This document shows, in pieces, positions 15,821 to 23,852 of a stretch of DNA of 64,000 nt. This DNA comes from CAIKMD01 sp036501365. GTDB taxonomy: Bacteria > Pseudomonadota > Alphaproteobacteria > ATCC43930 > CGMCC-115725. The notes under the pieces were generated by a model. The model saw only the letters and a list, made by a program, of their open reading frames with translations. It did not search any database and had not been told where the DNA came from. The stretch lies in contig DASYAL010000014.1 of NCBI GenBank assembly GCA_036501365.1, forward strand, positions 1 through 64,000. Direction: 5' to 3'. Made by a program: the position numbers and the translations under genes. Each line of letters begins with the position of its first letter. The stretch's first letter is position 1.

Positions 15821-16932
15821 TTGATCGCCGCCTCGGCCGCGATCGCCTGGAGCCCCAACGCATTGGCGACCGCCGCATGCGTCACCTTGCCGGCCGCGAT
15901 GTTGAGGCCGGCGCGCAAATGCGGATCGGCGCCGAGCGCTTGGCGCCAGCCCTTGTCGGCGAGCGCCAAGGTGAACGGCAAGGTCGCGTTATTGAGCGCG
16001 AAGGTTGAGGTGCGCGCGACCGCGCCCGGCATGTTGGTGACGCAGTAATGGATGACGCCGCTCTCGACATAGGTCGGGTTGGCGTGCGTCGTCGGCCGGC
16101 TGGTCTCGAAACAGCCGCCCTGATCGATCGAGATGTCGACCAGCACCGCGCCCGGCCGCATCTGCTTCACCATCGCGCGCGTCACCAGCTTCGGCGCCGC
16201 CGCGCCCGCGACGAGGGCCGCGCCGATGACGAGATCGGCCGAGAGCACCTCGCGCTCGATGGTCTCGACCGTGGCAAAGAGCGTGTGGAGCTGCGAGCCG
16301 AATTGCAGATCGAGCTCGTAGAGCCGCGGCAGCGACTTGTCGATGACGGTGACATAGGCCTCCATCCCCATGGCGACACGCGCGGCATTGGTGCCGGCGA
16401 CACCGCCGCCGAGGATCACGACCTTCGCCGCGGCGACGCCCGGCACGCCGCCCAGGAGGATGCCGGTGCCGCCCTGCTCCTTCTCGAGGCAATGCGCGCC
16501 GACCTGGATCGCCATGCGGCCGGCGACCTCGCTCATCGGCGCGAGCAAGGGCAAGCCGCCGCGCGCATCGGTCACGGTCTCATAGGCGATGCAGGTCGCG
16601 CCCGAACGCAAGAGCCCTTCGGTCTGCGCTTTGTCGGCAGCGAGATGGAGATAGGTGAAGAGCACCTGGCCCGGGCGCAGCAGCGCGATCTCTTGCGGCT
16701 GCGGCTCCTTCACCTTGACGATCAGCTCGGCCGCGGCGAAGACCGCGGCGGCGTCGGGCAGGATGCGCGCGCCGGCTTTCTCATAGGCCTTGTCGTCGAA
16801 GCCGATGCCGGCGCCAGCGCCCTGCTCGACCGCGACCTGATGGCCGTGATGGACGAGCTCGCGCACGCTGCCGGGGACAAGGCCGACGCGGTATTCATGC
16901 GTCTTGATCTCCTTGGGAACGCCGATCAGCAT
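15814..16932 (-). CDS. ald: Alanine dehydrogenase
   Basis: Catalyses NAD-dependent, reversible deamination of L-alanine to pyruvate and ammonium. The 372-residue length fits. The start MLIGVPKEIKTHEYRVGL has the substrate-binding Arg, VKVKEPQPQE the catalytic-region Lys, FTYLHLAAD the conserved His, and VILGGGVAGTNAAR the NAD-binding loop near residue 170. The ATG overlaps the end of the upstream transaminase gene by 7 nt. Together they could form a closed amine-to-pyruvate cycle in which the transaminase turns pyruvate into alanine and Ald regenerates it. Confidence 0.95.
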   Translation of the reverse strand: MLIGVPKEIKTHEYRVGLVPGSVRELVHHGHQVAVEQGAGAGIGFDDKAYEKAGARILPDAAAVFAAAELIVKVKEPQPQEIALLRPGQVLFTYLHLAADKAQTEGLLRSGATCIAYETVTDARGGLPLLAPMSEVAGRMAIQVGAHCLEKEQGGTGILLGGVPGVAAAKVVILGGGVAGTNAARVAMGMEAYVTVIDKSLPRLYELDLQFGSQLHTLFATVETIEREVLSADLVIGAALVAGAAAPKLVTRAMVKQMRPGAVLVDISIDQGGCFETSRPTTHANPTYVESGVIHYCVTNMPGAVARTSTFALNNATLPFTLALADKGWRQALGADPHLRAGLNIAAGKVTHAAVANALGLQAIAAEAAIKN

Positions 16933-18257
16933 GTCTTCAGCACCTCCGCCAGCATCCCGACCATATCGTCGATCTGTTGCCGCTCGATGATGAGCGGCGG
17001 CGATAAAGCCAAGATGTCGCCGGTCTGGCGCACCAAGAGCCCGCGCTCGAAGCATTTGACATAGGCGTCGAAGGCGCGCGCGCCGGGCTTGCCGGAAATG
17101 GGCGCGAGCTCGATGCCGGCAACGAGGCCGATGGTGCGCAGGTCGATGACATTGGGCACGCCCTTCAAGCCATGCACCGCACTCTCCCAATAAGGCGCGA
17201 GCGACTTGGCGCGGTTGAAGAGATCATCGCGTTGGTAGATGTCGAGCGTCGCCAGCGCCGCCGCCGCGGCGAGCGGATGGCCCGAATAGGTATAGCCATG
17301 CGCGAACTCGATCGCGCTCTCGGGCCCTTGCATGAAGGCATCGTAGATCGACTTCTTCACCACGACGCCGCCCATCGGCACGCAACCATTGGTGACGCCC
17401 TTGGCGAAGCACACCATGTCGGGCACGACGCCGAAGAGCTCGACGGCGAAGCTCGCGCCGAGCCGGCCGAAACCGCTGATGACCTCGTCGAAGATCAAGA
17501 GGAAGCCGTGCTTGTCGCAGATCGCCTTGAGACGCTCGAGATAGCCCTTGGGCGGCACCAGCACGCCGGTCGAGCCCGCCATCGGCTCGACGATCACCGC
17601 GGCGATGGTCGAGGGATCGTGCAGCGCGGCGATGCGCTCGAGCTCGTCGGCGAGCTCCGCGCCCCAATCCGGCTGGCCGCGCGAGAAGGCCTGCTTGCCG
17701 AGGTTGAAGGTATGCGGCAGGTGATCGACGCCGGGGATGCCGGCATAGAGCTTGCGGTTGCCGGCGATGCCGCCGACCGAGATGCCGCCGAAGCCGACGC
17801 CGTGATAGCCGCGCTCGCGGCCGATGAGACGGGTGCGCGCGCCGTCGCCTTTGGCACGATGATAGGCGAGCGCGATCTTGAGCGCGGTCTCGACCGCTTC
17901 GGAGCCGGAATTACCGAAGAAGACATGGTCGAGATCGCCCGGCAGCAGCGCCGCAATGCGCGAGGCGGTCTCGAAGATCGCGGGATGGCCCATCTGGAAC
18001 GCCGGCGCGTAGTCGAGCGTCAGCACCTGCTTCTGCACCGCCTCGGCAATCTCGCGCCGGGCATGGCCGGCATTGACGCACCACAACCCTGCAGTGCCGT
18101 CGAGGATCGGGCGGCCGTCGGTGCTGCGGTAATACATGCCCTCGGCCGACGCCATCAGCCGCGGCTTCGCCTTGAACTGGCGATTGGCGGTGAACGGCAT
18201 CCAGTAGGAATCGAGATCGTTGGGTCTTGCCGGTTCTGCCATGACGGGGTCTTCCAT
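16926..18257 (-). CDS. Class III PLP aminotransferase, omega-amino acid:pyruvate type
   Basis: A fold-type I PLP enzyme (443 residues) that transfers an amino group from an omega-amino acid or amine, probably to pyruvate. The N-terminal DLDSYWMPFTANRQFKAKPR is characteristic of beta-alanine:pyruvate transaminases. The PLP lysine is K286 in CFAKGVTNG, the cofactor Asp is D257 in LLIFDEVISGFGR, and GNSGSEAVETALK binds phosphate. ATG 18257 is chosen for its GGGAGGA Shine-Dalgarno. The overlap with ald supports alanine as the product. The exact amine substrate (beta-alanine, taurine, putrescine or other) is not resolved. Confidence 0.88.
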   Translation of the reverse strand: MEDPVMAEPARPNDLDSYWMPFTANRQFKAKPRLMASAEGMYYRSTDGRPILDGTAGLWCVNAGHARREIAEAVQKQVLTLDYAPAFQMGHPAIFETASRIAALLPGDLDHVFFGNSGSEAVETALKIALAYHRAKGDGARTRLIGRERGYHGVGFGGISVGGIAGNRKLYAGIPGVDHLPHTFNLGKQAFSRGQPDWGAELADELERIAALHDPSTIAAVIVEPMAGSTGVLVPPKGYLERLKAICDKHGFLLIFDEVISGFGRLGASFAVELFGVVPDMVCFAKGVTNGCVPMGGVVVKKSIYDAFMQGPESAIEFAHGYTYSGHPLAAAAALATLDIYQRDDLFNRAKSLAPYWESAVHGLKGVPNVIDLRTIGLVAGIELAPISGKPGARAFDAYVKCFERGLLVRQTGDILALSPPLIIERQQIDDMVGMLAEVLKTC

Positions 18258-18290
18258 CGCGAATCCTCCCGCGATCATAGAGCAGCACCC

Positions 18291-18320
18291 GCGATCACGC
18301 GATCACGCGATCACGCGATC
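18291..18320. repeat. 8-bp tandem repeat, unit GCGATCAC
   Basis: About 3.75 perfect head-to-tail copies of GCGATCAC lie in the short gap between the divergent transaminase and DUF4118-like genes. An array of this kind can vary in copy number by slippage; it is in the promoter zone of both genes. No known binding site is recognised. Confidence 0.85.
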
Positions 18321-18366
18321 AAACCTTGGCTTGCCTCGACGCGGCGTTCTGTGCAGAATTCCGCCC

Positions 18367-18774
18367 ATGGAGGAGAGCCGGACGTTCGACATTGTCCTCA
18401 CAGCCGCGATCGCGGGCATCGCCGTCGCGGTCTGCGTCGTGCTGGCCGAGGTGCTCCATGCCTGGGGCATCGACGTGCCCTATCTCTGCTTCATCCTCGC
18501 GATCGTCTGCTGCTGCGCCGTCGGCGGCTGGGCGCTTGCCTCCTGGGCGCTGATCTTCAGCGCCGCGGGCCTGTGGTGTTTCTTCGTGCCGCCCACCGGC
18601 TTCGGCTGGCCGGAATATAGCGATGCCGGGCATCTCATCGTGTTCGTCGGCGTCGCCTTCTTCGTATGCTGGATCATCGACGGACAGCGCCGTGCCGTCG
18701 ACGCGCTCTCGCGCGACAACGTCGCTTTGGGCTGCAAGGTATCCGCGCTGTTGAGACGGGCGAAAGCGCGCTGA
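18367..18774 (+). CDS. Small membrane protein resembling the DUF4118 (KdpD transmembrane) domain
   Basis: A 135-residue protein with four predicted transmembrane helices (about residues 9-32, 38-55, 60-75 and 88-106). The third helix and loop, GLWCFFVPPTGFGW, resemble the FFFVPP segment of the DUF4118 sensor module found in KdpD-type histidine kinases. It lacks kinase or response domains, so it is a stand-alone membrane module. The role is unknown. ATG 18367 is chosen since the longer frame would run through the tandem repeat. Confidence 0.55.
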   Translation: MEESRTFDIVLTAAIAGIAVAVCVVLAEVLHAWGIDVPYLCFILAIVCCCAVGGWALASWALIFSAAGLWCFFVPPTGFGWPEYSDAGHLIVFVGVAFFVCWIIDGQRRAVDALSRDNVALGCKVSALLRRAKAR

Positions 18775-18841
18775 CTTCGCTCGCCGCCATCGGTTCTTCG
18801 CATCGTCTTCAGGCAACGCAAGCGCTCCGATGCGGGTCGCG

Positions 18842-19267
18842 ATGAAGCGGCGCGTGCTGCTCTTGGCCCCGCTGGCGTTGTCCTGCTGGCGCGCCGCCGA
18901 GGCTGAGACCTTCACCGTCGGCGCAGTCGCGATCACCCATCCCTGGGCGCCGCCGGCGGTCACCGAAGCCGCGGCGCTGTTCATGGGTCTCGTCAACAAC
19001 GGCCCGGCGCCGGAGCGCTTGATCGCCGCCTCGACGCCGGTGGCGCGCACCGTCATCTTCCGCGCGCATGACGGCACGCCGCTCGAATACTACGATCTCT
19101 GGCCGAAACGGCCCGTCGAGCTGGCGCCCGGCCGCCGCTATATCGCGCTGCGCGACCTCAAGGGGCCGCTGGCGCTCGACGATACTTTCCCCGTGACCTT
19201 GCGCTTCGCCCGGGCTGGCGAGGTCACCGTGACCGCGGTCGTCGAGGCCGGACCCGACGACGAGTGA
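18842..19267 (+). CDS. PCu(A)C-like periplasmic protein (DUF461)
   Basis: A secreted cupredoxin-like protein related to PCu(A)C copper chaperones that help load CuA of cytochrome oxidase. Signal peptide MKRRVLLLAPLALSCWRAAEA. Family landmarks are VGAVAITHPWAPP, AALFMGLVNNGPAPERLIAASTPVA, and VELAPGRRYIALRDLKGPL. The copper site normally needs an H-x-M pair after the second half; here the corresponding stretch reads FRAHDGTPLEY and has no Met, so the copper site appears degenerate. An in-frame ATG at 18830 is possible. Copper delivery is therefore uncertain. Confidence 0.7.
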   Translation: MKRRVLLLAPLALSCWRAAEAETFTVGAVAITHPWAPPAVTEAAALFMGLVNNGPAPERLIAASTPVARTVIFRAHDGTPLEYYDLWPKRPVELAPGRRYIALRDLKGPLALDDTFPVTLRFARAGEVTVTAVVEAGPDDE

Positions 19268-19303
19268 CCATTCGCTTGAGGGCCCGTACCGCGCCCAAGC
19301 GAA

Positions 19304-19330
19304 GAAGGCCCCGACGGGGTCGGGGCCTTC
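19304..19330. terminator. Terminator-like hairpin between convergent genes
   Basis: Perfect 12-bp arms GAAGGCCCCGAC (19304-19315) and GTCGGGGCCTTC (19319-19330) with a 3-nt loop. It lies between the 3' ends of the PCu(A)C-like gene and the convergent Flp pilin gene and can serve both. Neither side has a strong U-run. Confidence 0.8.
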
Positions 19331-19354
19331 CTGACGCTGGAAGCCGTCTAGGCT

Positions 19355-19516
19355 TTAGAGATCGCCCGCGACCGTATTGAAGGTCGCCGTCAGGCTGGTA
19401 CCGACTGCCGTGACCGCAGTGATGATCGCAACCGAGATCAGCGCGGCAATCAGACCGTATTCGATCGCGGTCGCACCGCGATCGTCGTGCATGAGGGAAC
19501 GAGCCCAAGTCAACAT
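19355..19516 (-). CDS. Flp/Fap-type pilin subunit
   Basis: A 53-residue type IVb pilin. The leader MLTWARSLMHDDRG is followed by ATAIEYGLIAALISVAIITAV; prepilin peptidase would cut after Gly14, putting Glu at position +5 as in Flp pilins. AGGAGA lies 7-8 nt before the ATG. Upstream is an AT-richer leader with the palindrome CTAAC-N5-GTTAG (19567-19581) that may be an operator. No tad assembly genes are in the window, so it depends on machinery elsewhere. Confidence 0.92.
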   Translation of the reverse strand: MLTWARSLMHDDRGATAIEYGLIAALISVAIITAVTAVGTSLTATFNTVAGDL

Positions 19517-19677
19517 TGTCAGATCTCCTTCTGAACGCATGCAGGAGCAGCCTAGGCGCCGCATCGCTAACGAATTGTTAGGCTTCCCTTCAATTGGATA
19601 AAATTAAGATTGAGGGAAGTTTCTCTGAACTATCGGCTAATGGCCGACCAGCGCGGCCGCCGCGGCGCGGCCTCGCG

Positions 19678-20787
19678 CTAGACCGCGCGCAGCAGGGCGA
19701 CGACGCGATCCGCCAAGGCGAGCGATGCGGTCAGGCCCGGCGATTCGATTCCGAAAAGATTAACCAAGCCCGGCACGCCATGGCTGTCGGGACCGGCGAT
19801 CATGAAATCGGCGGCGGGCTCTTTCGGGCCGCTGATCTTCGGGCGGATGCCGGCATAGCCCGGCTGCAGCGCGCCGTCGGCGATGCCCGGCCAATAGGTG
19901 CGAATCGCGGCATAGAACTTGTCGCCGCGGCGCGCATCGACGGTGTAATCGATGCCGTCGATCCATTCGGTGTCGGGGCCGAAACGCGCCGCGCCCGCCA
20001 TATCGAGCGTCAGATGGACGCCGAGCCCGGCATGCTCGGGTACGGGATAAACCAGCCGCGTGAACGGCGCGCGGCCCGCGAGGGTGAAATAGACGCCGCG
20101 GCAGTAATAGTCCTGCGGGATCGCCGCCGGCGGAATCCCGGCAATGCGCCGCGCCAGTGCCGGCGCATAGAGGCCGGCGCTGTTGACGAGTAGCTTGCAA
20201 TCGAGGCTCATCGCCTCGGCGCCGCCGACCGCGAGGGTGAAACCGCTTGGCGTAACGCGGCCTTCGAGCACCGGCGCGCGCAGCACCACCGTCGCGCCGG
20301 CCTGCTCGGCGTCGGTCTGATAGGCCTGCATCAGCGCATGGCTGTCGATGATGCCGGTCGAGGGCGAATGGAACGCTGCGACGCAGTTGAGCGCCGGCTC
20401 CATCGCACGCGCTTCCTTGCCGTCGAGCCATTGGAGATCGCCGACGCCGGCAGCGGCGGCATGAGCGATGACGCGCTTGAGGATCGCGATCTCGTCCTCG
20501 TTGATGCCGACGACGAGCTTGCCGATGCGCTTGTGCGGCACATGGCGCTCGGCACAATAGTCGTAGAGCGCCTTGCGGCCGGCGACGCAGAACTTCGCCT
20601 TGAGGCTGCCTTCAGGATAATAGAGACCGGCGTGGATCACCTCGCTATTGCGCGAGGAGGTGTCCTGCCCGACCCAACGCTCTTTCTCGAGCAGCAGAAC
20701 CTCGCGGCCGGCGCGGGCCAGCGCCCGCGCTACCGCCAAGCCGATGATGCCGCCGCCGATGACGACGCATTCGACGGCTTCGCTCAT
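19678..20787 (-). CDS. FAD-dependent oxidoreductase, L-2-hydroxyglutarate oxidase-like
   Basis: A DAO-family flavoenzyme of 369 residues. The dinucleotide loop is VVIGGGIIGLAVARAL at the N-terminus, followed by LLLEKE and the conserved SSRNSEVIHAGLYY that places the flavin and substrate in LhgO/L2HGDH proteins. HSPSTGIIDSHALMQ and the C-terminal FGIESPGLTASLALAD are typical too. The likely reaction is oxidation of L-2-hydroxyglutarate or another 2-hydroxyacid to the oxoacid. It follows the LVIVD gene by 4 bp, so they are probably one transcript. Confidence 0.85.
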   Translation of the reverse strand: MSEAVECVVIGGGIIGLAVARALARAGREVLLLEKERWVGQDTSSRNSEVIHAGLYYPEGSLKAKFCVAGRKALYDYCAERHVPHKRIGKLVVGINEDEIAILKRVIAHAAAAGVGDLQWLDGKEARAMEPALNCVAAFHSPSTGIIDSHALMQAYQTDAEQAGATVVLRAPVLEGRVTPSGFTLAVGGAEAMSLDCKLLVNSAGLYAPALARRIAGIPPAAIPQDYYCRGVYFTLAGRAPFTRLVYPVPEHAGLGVHLTLDMAGAARFGPDTEWIDGIDYTVDARRGDKFYAAIRTYWPGIADGALQPGYAGIRPKISGPKEPAADFMIAGPDSHGVPGLVNLFGIESPGLTASLALADRVVALLRAV

Positions 20788-20791
20788 CGCT

Positions 20792-21925
20792 TCAGACCCG
20801 TTCGAGGATCTCCAAGCCGCGGATGCGGTCGATGAGGAAGATCAGGCCGCGATCATCCTGGTACACATCGTTGCTCTGGCAGCGTTTCGCGCCCGGTGCC
20901 GGATCGGGCACATAATGCGCGATCTCCTTGGGCGAATGCGGATGCGCGATGTCGATGATCCGGAGCCCCTGCGCGAACCAGGCGAACGGCACGTCCGTGC
21001 CGCGAATCTTCTCGACCGGCTGATGGCAGCCGCTGTTATTGGCGTGGTTACCGTGATCGAGACCTTCGACCTGATAGGTGCCGACCGGAACCGGATGCTC
21101 TTCGTCGGTGATATCGATCATCCACATGAAGGCCGGCAGCGCCGTCTCCGGCCGCTGCACATCCTCGTCGGCGACGATCGCGAATTGCCGGCCGAAGATG
21201 TCGAACGGGATGCGCACGCAGGAATGCGTCGGGCAGGCGAAGGGCGGGCTCCAATCGAGGCCCGAGATGCGCTTCGGCTTCGACATGTCGTCAATGTTGA
21301 GGATGTGGAAACCGCCCTGCCAATAGCTCGTATAGAGGCGATTGCCGGAGCGCAGCGGGTGATGGCAGCGATGGTCGGCACCTTTCCAGCTCGGCGTCTC
21401 ACCGCCAGCGATCCATTGCCCCGGCTCCCACCAGCGCCCGACCTCTTCCGGCTTTTCCGGATTCTTGAGGTCGAGGATCATGACGATGTTGCCGCGATAG
21501 CCCTCGACCGTCGGCGAGCAATAGACGTAACGGCCGTCGAAATCGTAGCGATGGACGCCGTGGCCATGCGTCGCCCAATCGAGGATCTTGCGCGGCTTCA
21601 GCGGATTGCTGACGTCATAGATGCCGAGCCCGCCCTTGAAGTCGGAGGGCGCCGCCGCGGGGCCGCCGGCCGGATTGGGGTCGACTTCGTGATTGGTGAC
21701 CAGCAGCCCGTTGACCGCCCGCGCCTTATGCGAATGGGTCCCCGGCGGCATCTCATAATAGGCGATCTGCTTCGGATTCTTGGGGTCGCGCACATCGACG
21801 ATACTGGTGCCCGAGGGGGAGTGGATATGCCCGATATAGGCAAAGCCGTTATCGACATACACCTGGCCGCCGCCGTAGCAGTCATAGAAACCGGCCCGCC
21901 GGACGCCCTTGGATGAAACCGCCAT
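20792..21925 (-). CDS. LVIVD-repeat beta-propeller protein
   Basis: A 377-residue protein built from LVIVD-type repeats such as GTSIVDVRDPKNPKQIAYYEMP, LGIYDVSNPLKPRKILDW, FHILNIDDMSKPKRI, and LRIIDIAHPHSPKEIAHY, expected to fold as a beta-propeller. It has many His residues (THGHGVHRYD, DHRCHHPLR, HGNHANNSGCHQP) that could bind metal. It has no signal peptide. ATG 21925 is chosen for GAGGGAGGAAGG just before it. It is co-directional with and 4 bp from the FAD oxidoreductase, hinting at a shared pathway. The biochemical role of this family is not known to me. Confidence 0.8.
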   Translation of the reverse strand: MAVSSKGVRRAGFYDCYGGGQVYVDNGFAYIGHIHSPSGTSIVDVRDPKNPKQIAYYEMPPGTHSHKARAVNGLLVTNHEVDPNPAGGPAAAPSDFKGGLGIYDVSNPLKPRKILDWATHGHGVHRYDFDGRYVYCSPTVEGYRGNIVMILDLKNPEKPEEVGRWWEPGQWIAGGETPSWKGADHRCHHPLRSGNRLYTSYWQGGFHILNIDDMSKPKRISGLDWSPPFACPTHSCVRIPFDIFGRQFAIVADEDVQRPETALPAFMWMIDITDEEHPVPVGTYQVEGLDHGNHANNSGCHQPVEKIRGTDVPFAWFAQGLRIIDIAHPHSPKEIAHYVPDPAPGAKRCQSNDVYQDDRGLIFLIDRIRGLEILERV

Positions 21926-22056
21926 TCCTTCCTCCCTCGAATGCCCGGCAACTCTAGCCCAATTTGCGATTTCGCCAAGGCTCGTGGCTGCGACAAACGG
22001 GGCCTGAGGCAATCCGCGCGATTGACTTTAACCACTTGCATCGTGAGGTTAGCGGC

Positions 22057-23814
22057 ATGACCGATATCGCGATCAACGCTGCGGACCAGGCCGCACGGCT
22101 CTGGCGCGAAGCCGCGCCGGGCCCGGTGCGCCCCGGAAGCGACCGCCATAAGAGCATGTTCTGCCGCATGCTTCTCGACACCTTCAACCCCTACAAGCCC
22201 GCGGTCATCGATTGGCCGAAGCTCGACGAGGAAGCCCGTCAGCGTCTCATCGGCCTACCGATCTGGGACATTGCGGTCCAGACCGAGGGCAAAGCGAAGC
22301 TGCGCGTGCTGAGCTATGGCGAGGGCATCGACGATCCGCTGCTGCGCCAGGCGATCGACCTTAACGGCTTCGAGGAAGGCCGCCACAAGGAAGTCCTCGC
22401 CAACATGGTCGAGGCTTACGGCATCAAGCTCGCGCCCGAGCCGGCTTATGTGAAGCCGCGCGACGCGGAATGGGCCTTCATGGTGACCGGCTTCAGCGAG
22501 TGCATCGACAGCTTCTTCGCCTTCGGCCTGTTCGAGCTCGCCAAGCGCTCGGGCTTCTTCCCGCCAGAGCTCGTCGACACTTTCGAGCCGGTAATGCAAG
22601 AGGAAGGCCGCCATATCCTCTTCTTCGTCAACTGGGTCGCCTGGCATCGCCGCAATCTGCCGTGGTGGAAGCGCCCCTGGTTCCGCCTGAAAGTCTCGGC
22701 GGTCTGGGCGTTCCTCGTTTGGGAGCGCATCGGCATCGCGCGCGGCCTCGGCGGCGCGCCGGACGCCGACAACAACTTCACCGTCACCGGCGGCAAGGCC
22801 GTCGGCGGCGTCGATATCAGCGCCGCGGCGCTGATGGATACCTGCCTCGCCGAGAACGAGCGCCGGCTCGGCGGTTACGACAAGCGGTTGCTGCGCCCGC
22901 GGCTGGTGCCGCGCTTCGTCCGCTTCGCCCGCTTCTTCATGGGCCGGAAGAAATCCGCCGTCGCGATCGGCTCGGAAGCGCATAAGCAGGTCTTCTGCCA
23001 GCACTTCCACGACACCTATCAGGACTACGATCCCGAGACCCTGCCCTGGCCCGAGCTCGACGAGGCCGCCGCGCAGCGCCTGCGCTCGGTGCCGTTCTGG
23101 CAGGAAGTGCTGCATACCGAGCGCCGCGCCGGCGCGATCGTGCAGAAATTCACCGAGACCGTCGACGATCCGGTGTTGAAGAAAGCGGTCGCACTGCAGG
23201 GCTTCGAGGAAGCGCGCCATGCCGACCTCATCCGCGTCATGATCAAGCGCTACGGCATCGATGCGACCGAGACGCCGCTCGAGCCGTTGCCCGGCGATAT
23301 CGAGACCGCGTTTAAGGATTTCGGCTACGGCGAATGTGTCGACAGTTTCCTCGGCTTCGGCGTATTCAAGATAGCGCGGCAATCGGGCTTCCTGCCGGAA
23401 TCGATGTTCGCGATCTTCGACCGCCTGATGTACGAGGAGACGCGCCACATCGTCTTCTTCGTCAACTGGATGGCCTATCGTCAGATGCAGAAGAACCGCG
23501 GCCGTATCTGGTGGCGCGCCGCCGCCTCGCTGCGCTTCTACACCCGCGCGCTGAAGCGCCTCGTCGGCACCGCGCGGCGCGGCGCCCAGGTGAACGACGG
23601 CAAGGATTTCTCGGCGACCCAGGCGAGCATGTTCCTCCAAGGCTTCACCTTCCGGCGCTTCCTCGAGGATTGCTACAACGAGAATGCCCGCCGCATGGAG
23701 GAGTTCGACCCCGAGCTGCTGCGCCCAAGCTTTCTCCCGGCGCTCGCCGATGCGGCTCTGGCCAGCCTGCGGCTGTGGAATTTCCGCCGCCGCGGCGCCG
23801 GCTCGCCCGCATAA
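22057..23814 (+). CDS. Tandem-duplicated ferritin-like diiron protein
   Basis: A 585-residue protein made of two homologous ferritin-like halves. Half one has F105-E-E-G-R-H110, the ECIDSFFAFGLFEL helix and E182-E-G-R-H186; half two has F383-E-E-A-R-H388, ECVDSFLGFGVFKI and E460-E-T-R-H464. The two ExxH motifs are exactly 77 residues apart in each half, and the halves are offset by 278. Each half also keeps an acidic residue in GEGIDD/TETVDD before the first motif, so each can form a complete diiron site. The parts VNWVAWHRRN / VNWMAYRQMQ after the second motif also match. It is divergent from the LVIVD gene. Oxidase, oxygenase or iron-handling roles are all possible; I know no characterised member. 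Confidence 0.8.
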   Translation: MTDIAINAADQAARLWREAAPGPVRPGSDRHKSMFCRMLLDTFNPYKPAVIDWPKLDEEARQRLIGLPIWDIAVQTEGKAKLRVLSYGEGIDDPLLRQAIDLNGFEEGRHKEVLANMVEAYGIKLAPEPAYVKPRDAEWAFMVTGFSECIDSFFAFGLFELAKRSGFFPPELVDTFEPVMQEEGRHILFFVNWVAWHRRNLPWWKRPWFRLKVSAVWAFLVWERIGIARGLGGAPDADNNFTVTGGKAVGGVDISAAALMDTCLAENERRLGGYDKRLLRPRLVPRFVRFARFFMGRKKSAVAIGSEAHKQVFCQHFHDTYQDYDPETLPWPELDEAAAQRLRSVPFWQEVLHTERRAGAIVQKFTETVDDPVLKKAVALQGFEEARHADLIRVMIKRYGIDATETPLEPLPGDIETAFKDFGYGECVDSFLGFGVFKIARQSGFLPESMFAIFDRLMYEETRHIVFFVNWMAYRQMQKNRGRIWWRAAASLRFYTRALKRLVGTARRGAQVNDGKDFSATQASMFLQGFTFRRFLEDCYNENARRMEEFDPELLRPSFLPALADAALASLRLWNFRRRGAGSPA

Positions 23815-23852
23815 GCCTTCGCCGCCGAAGCTTCCCCGCCTAAACTCTCGCG

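Noticed and set aside
16048..17064. 338-codon plus-strand frame opposite ald and the transaminase
   Set aside because: Low-complexity Arg/Asp/Ala product typical of antisense frames in GC-rich DNA; both sense genes are certain.
18291..18320. GCGATCAC array as DnaA boxes or a replication origin
   Set aside because: The unit does not match the DnaA box TTATCCACA and there is no AT-rich unwinding region.
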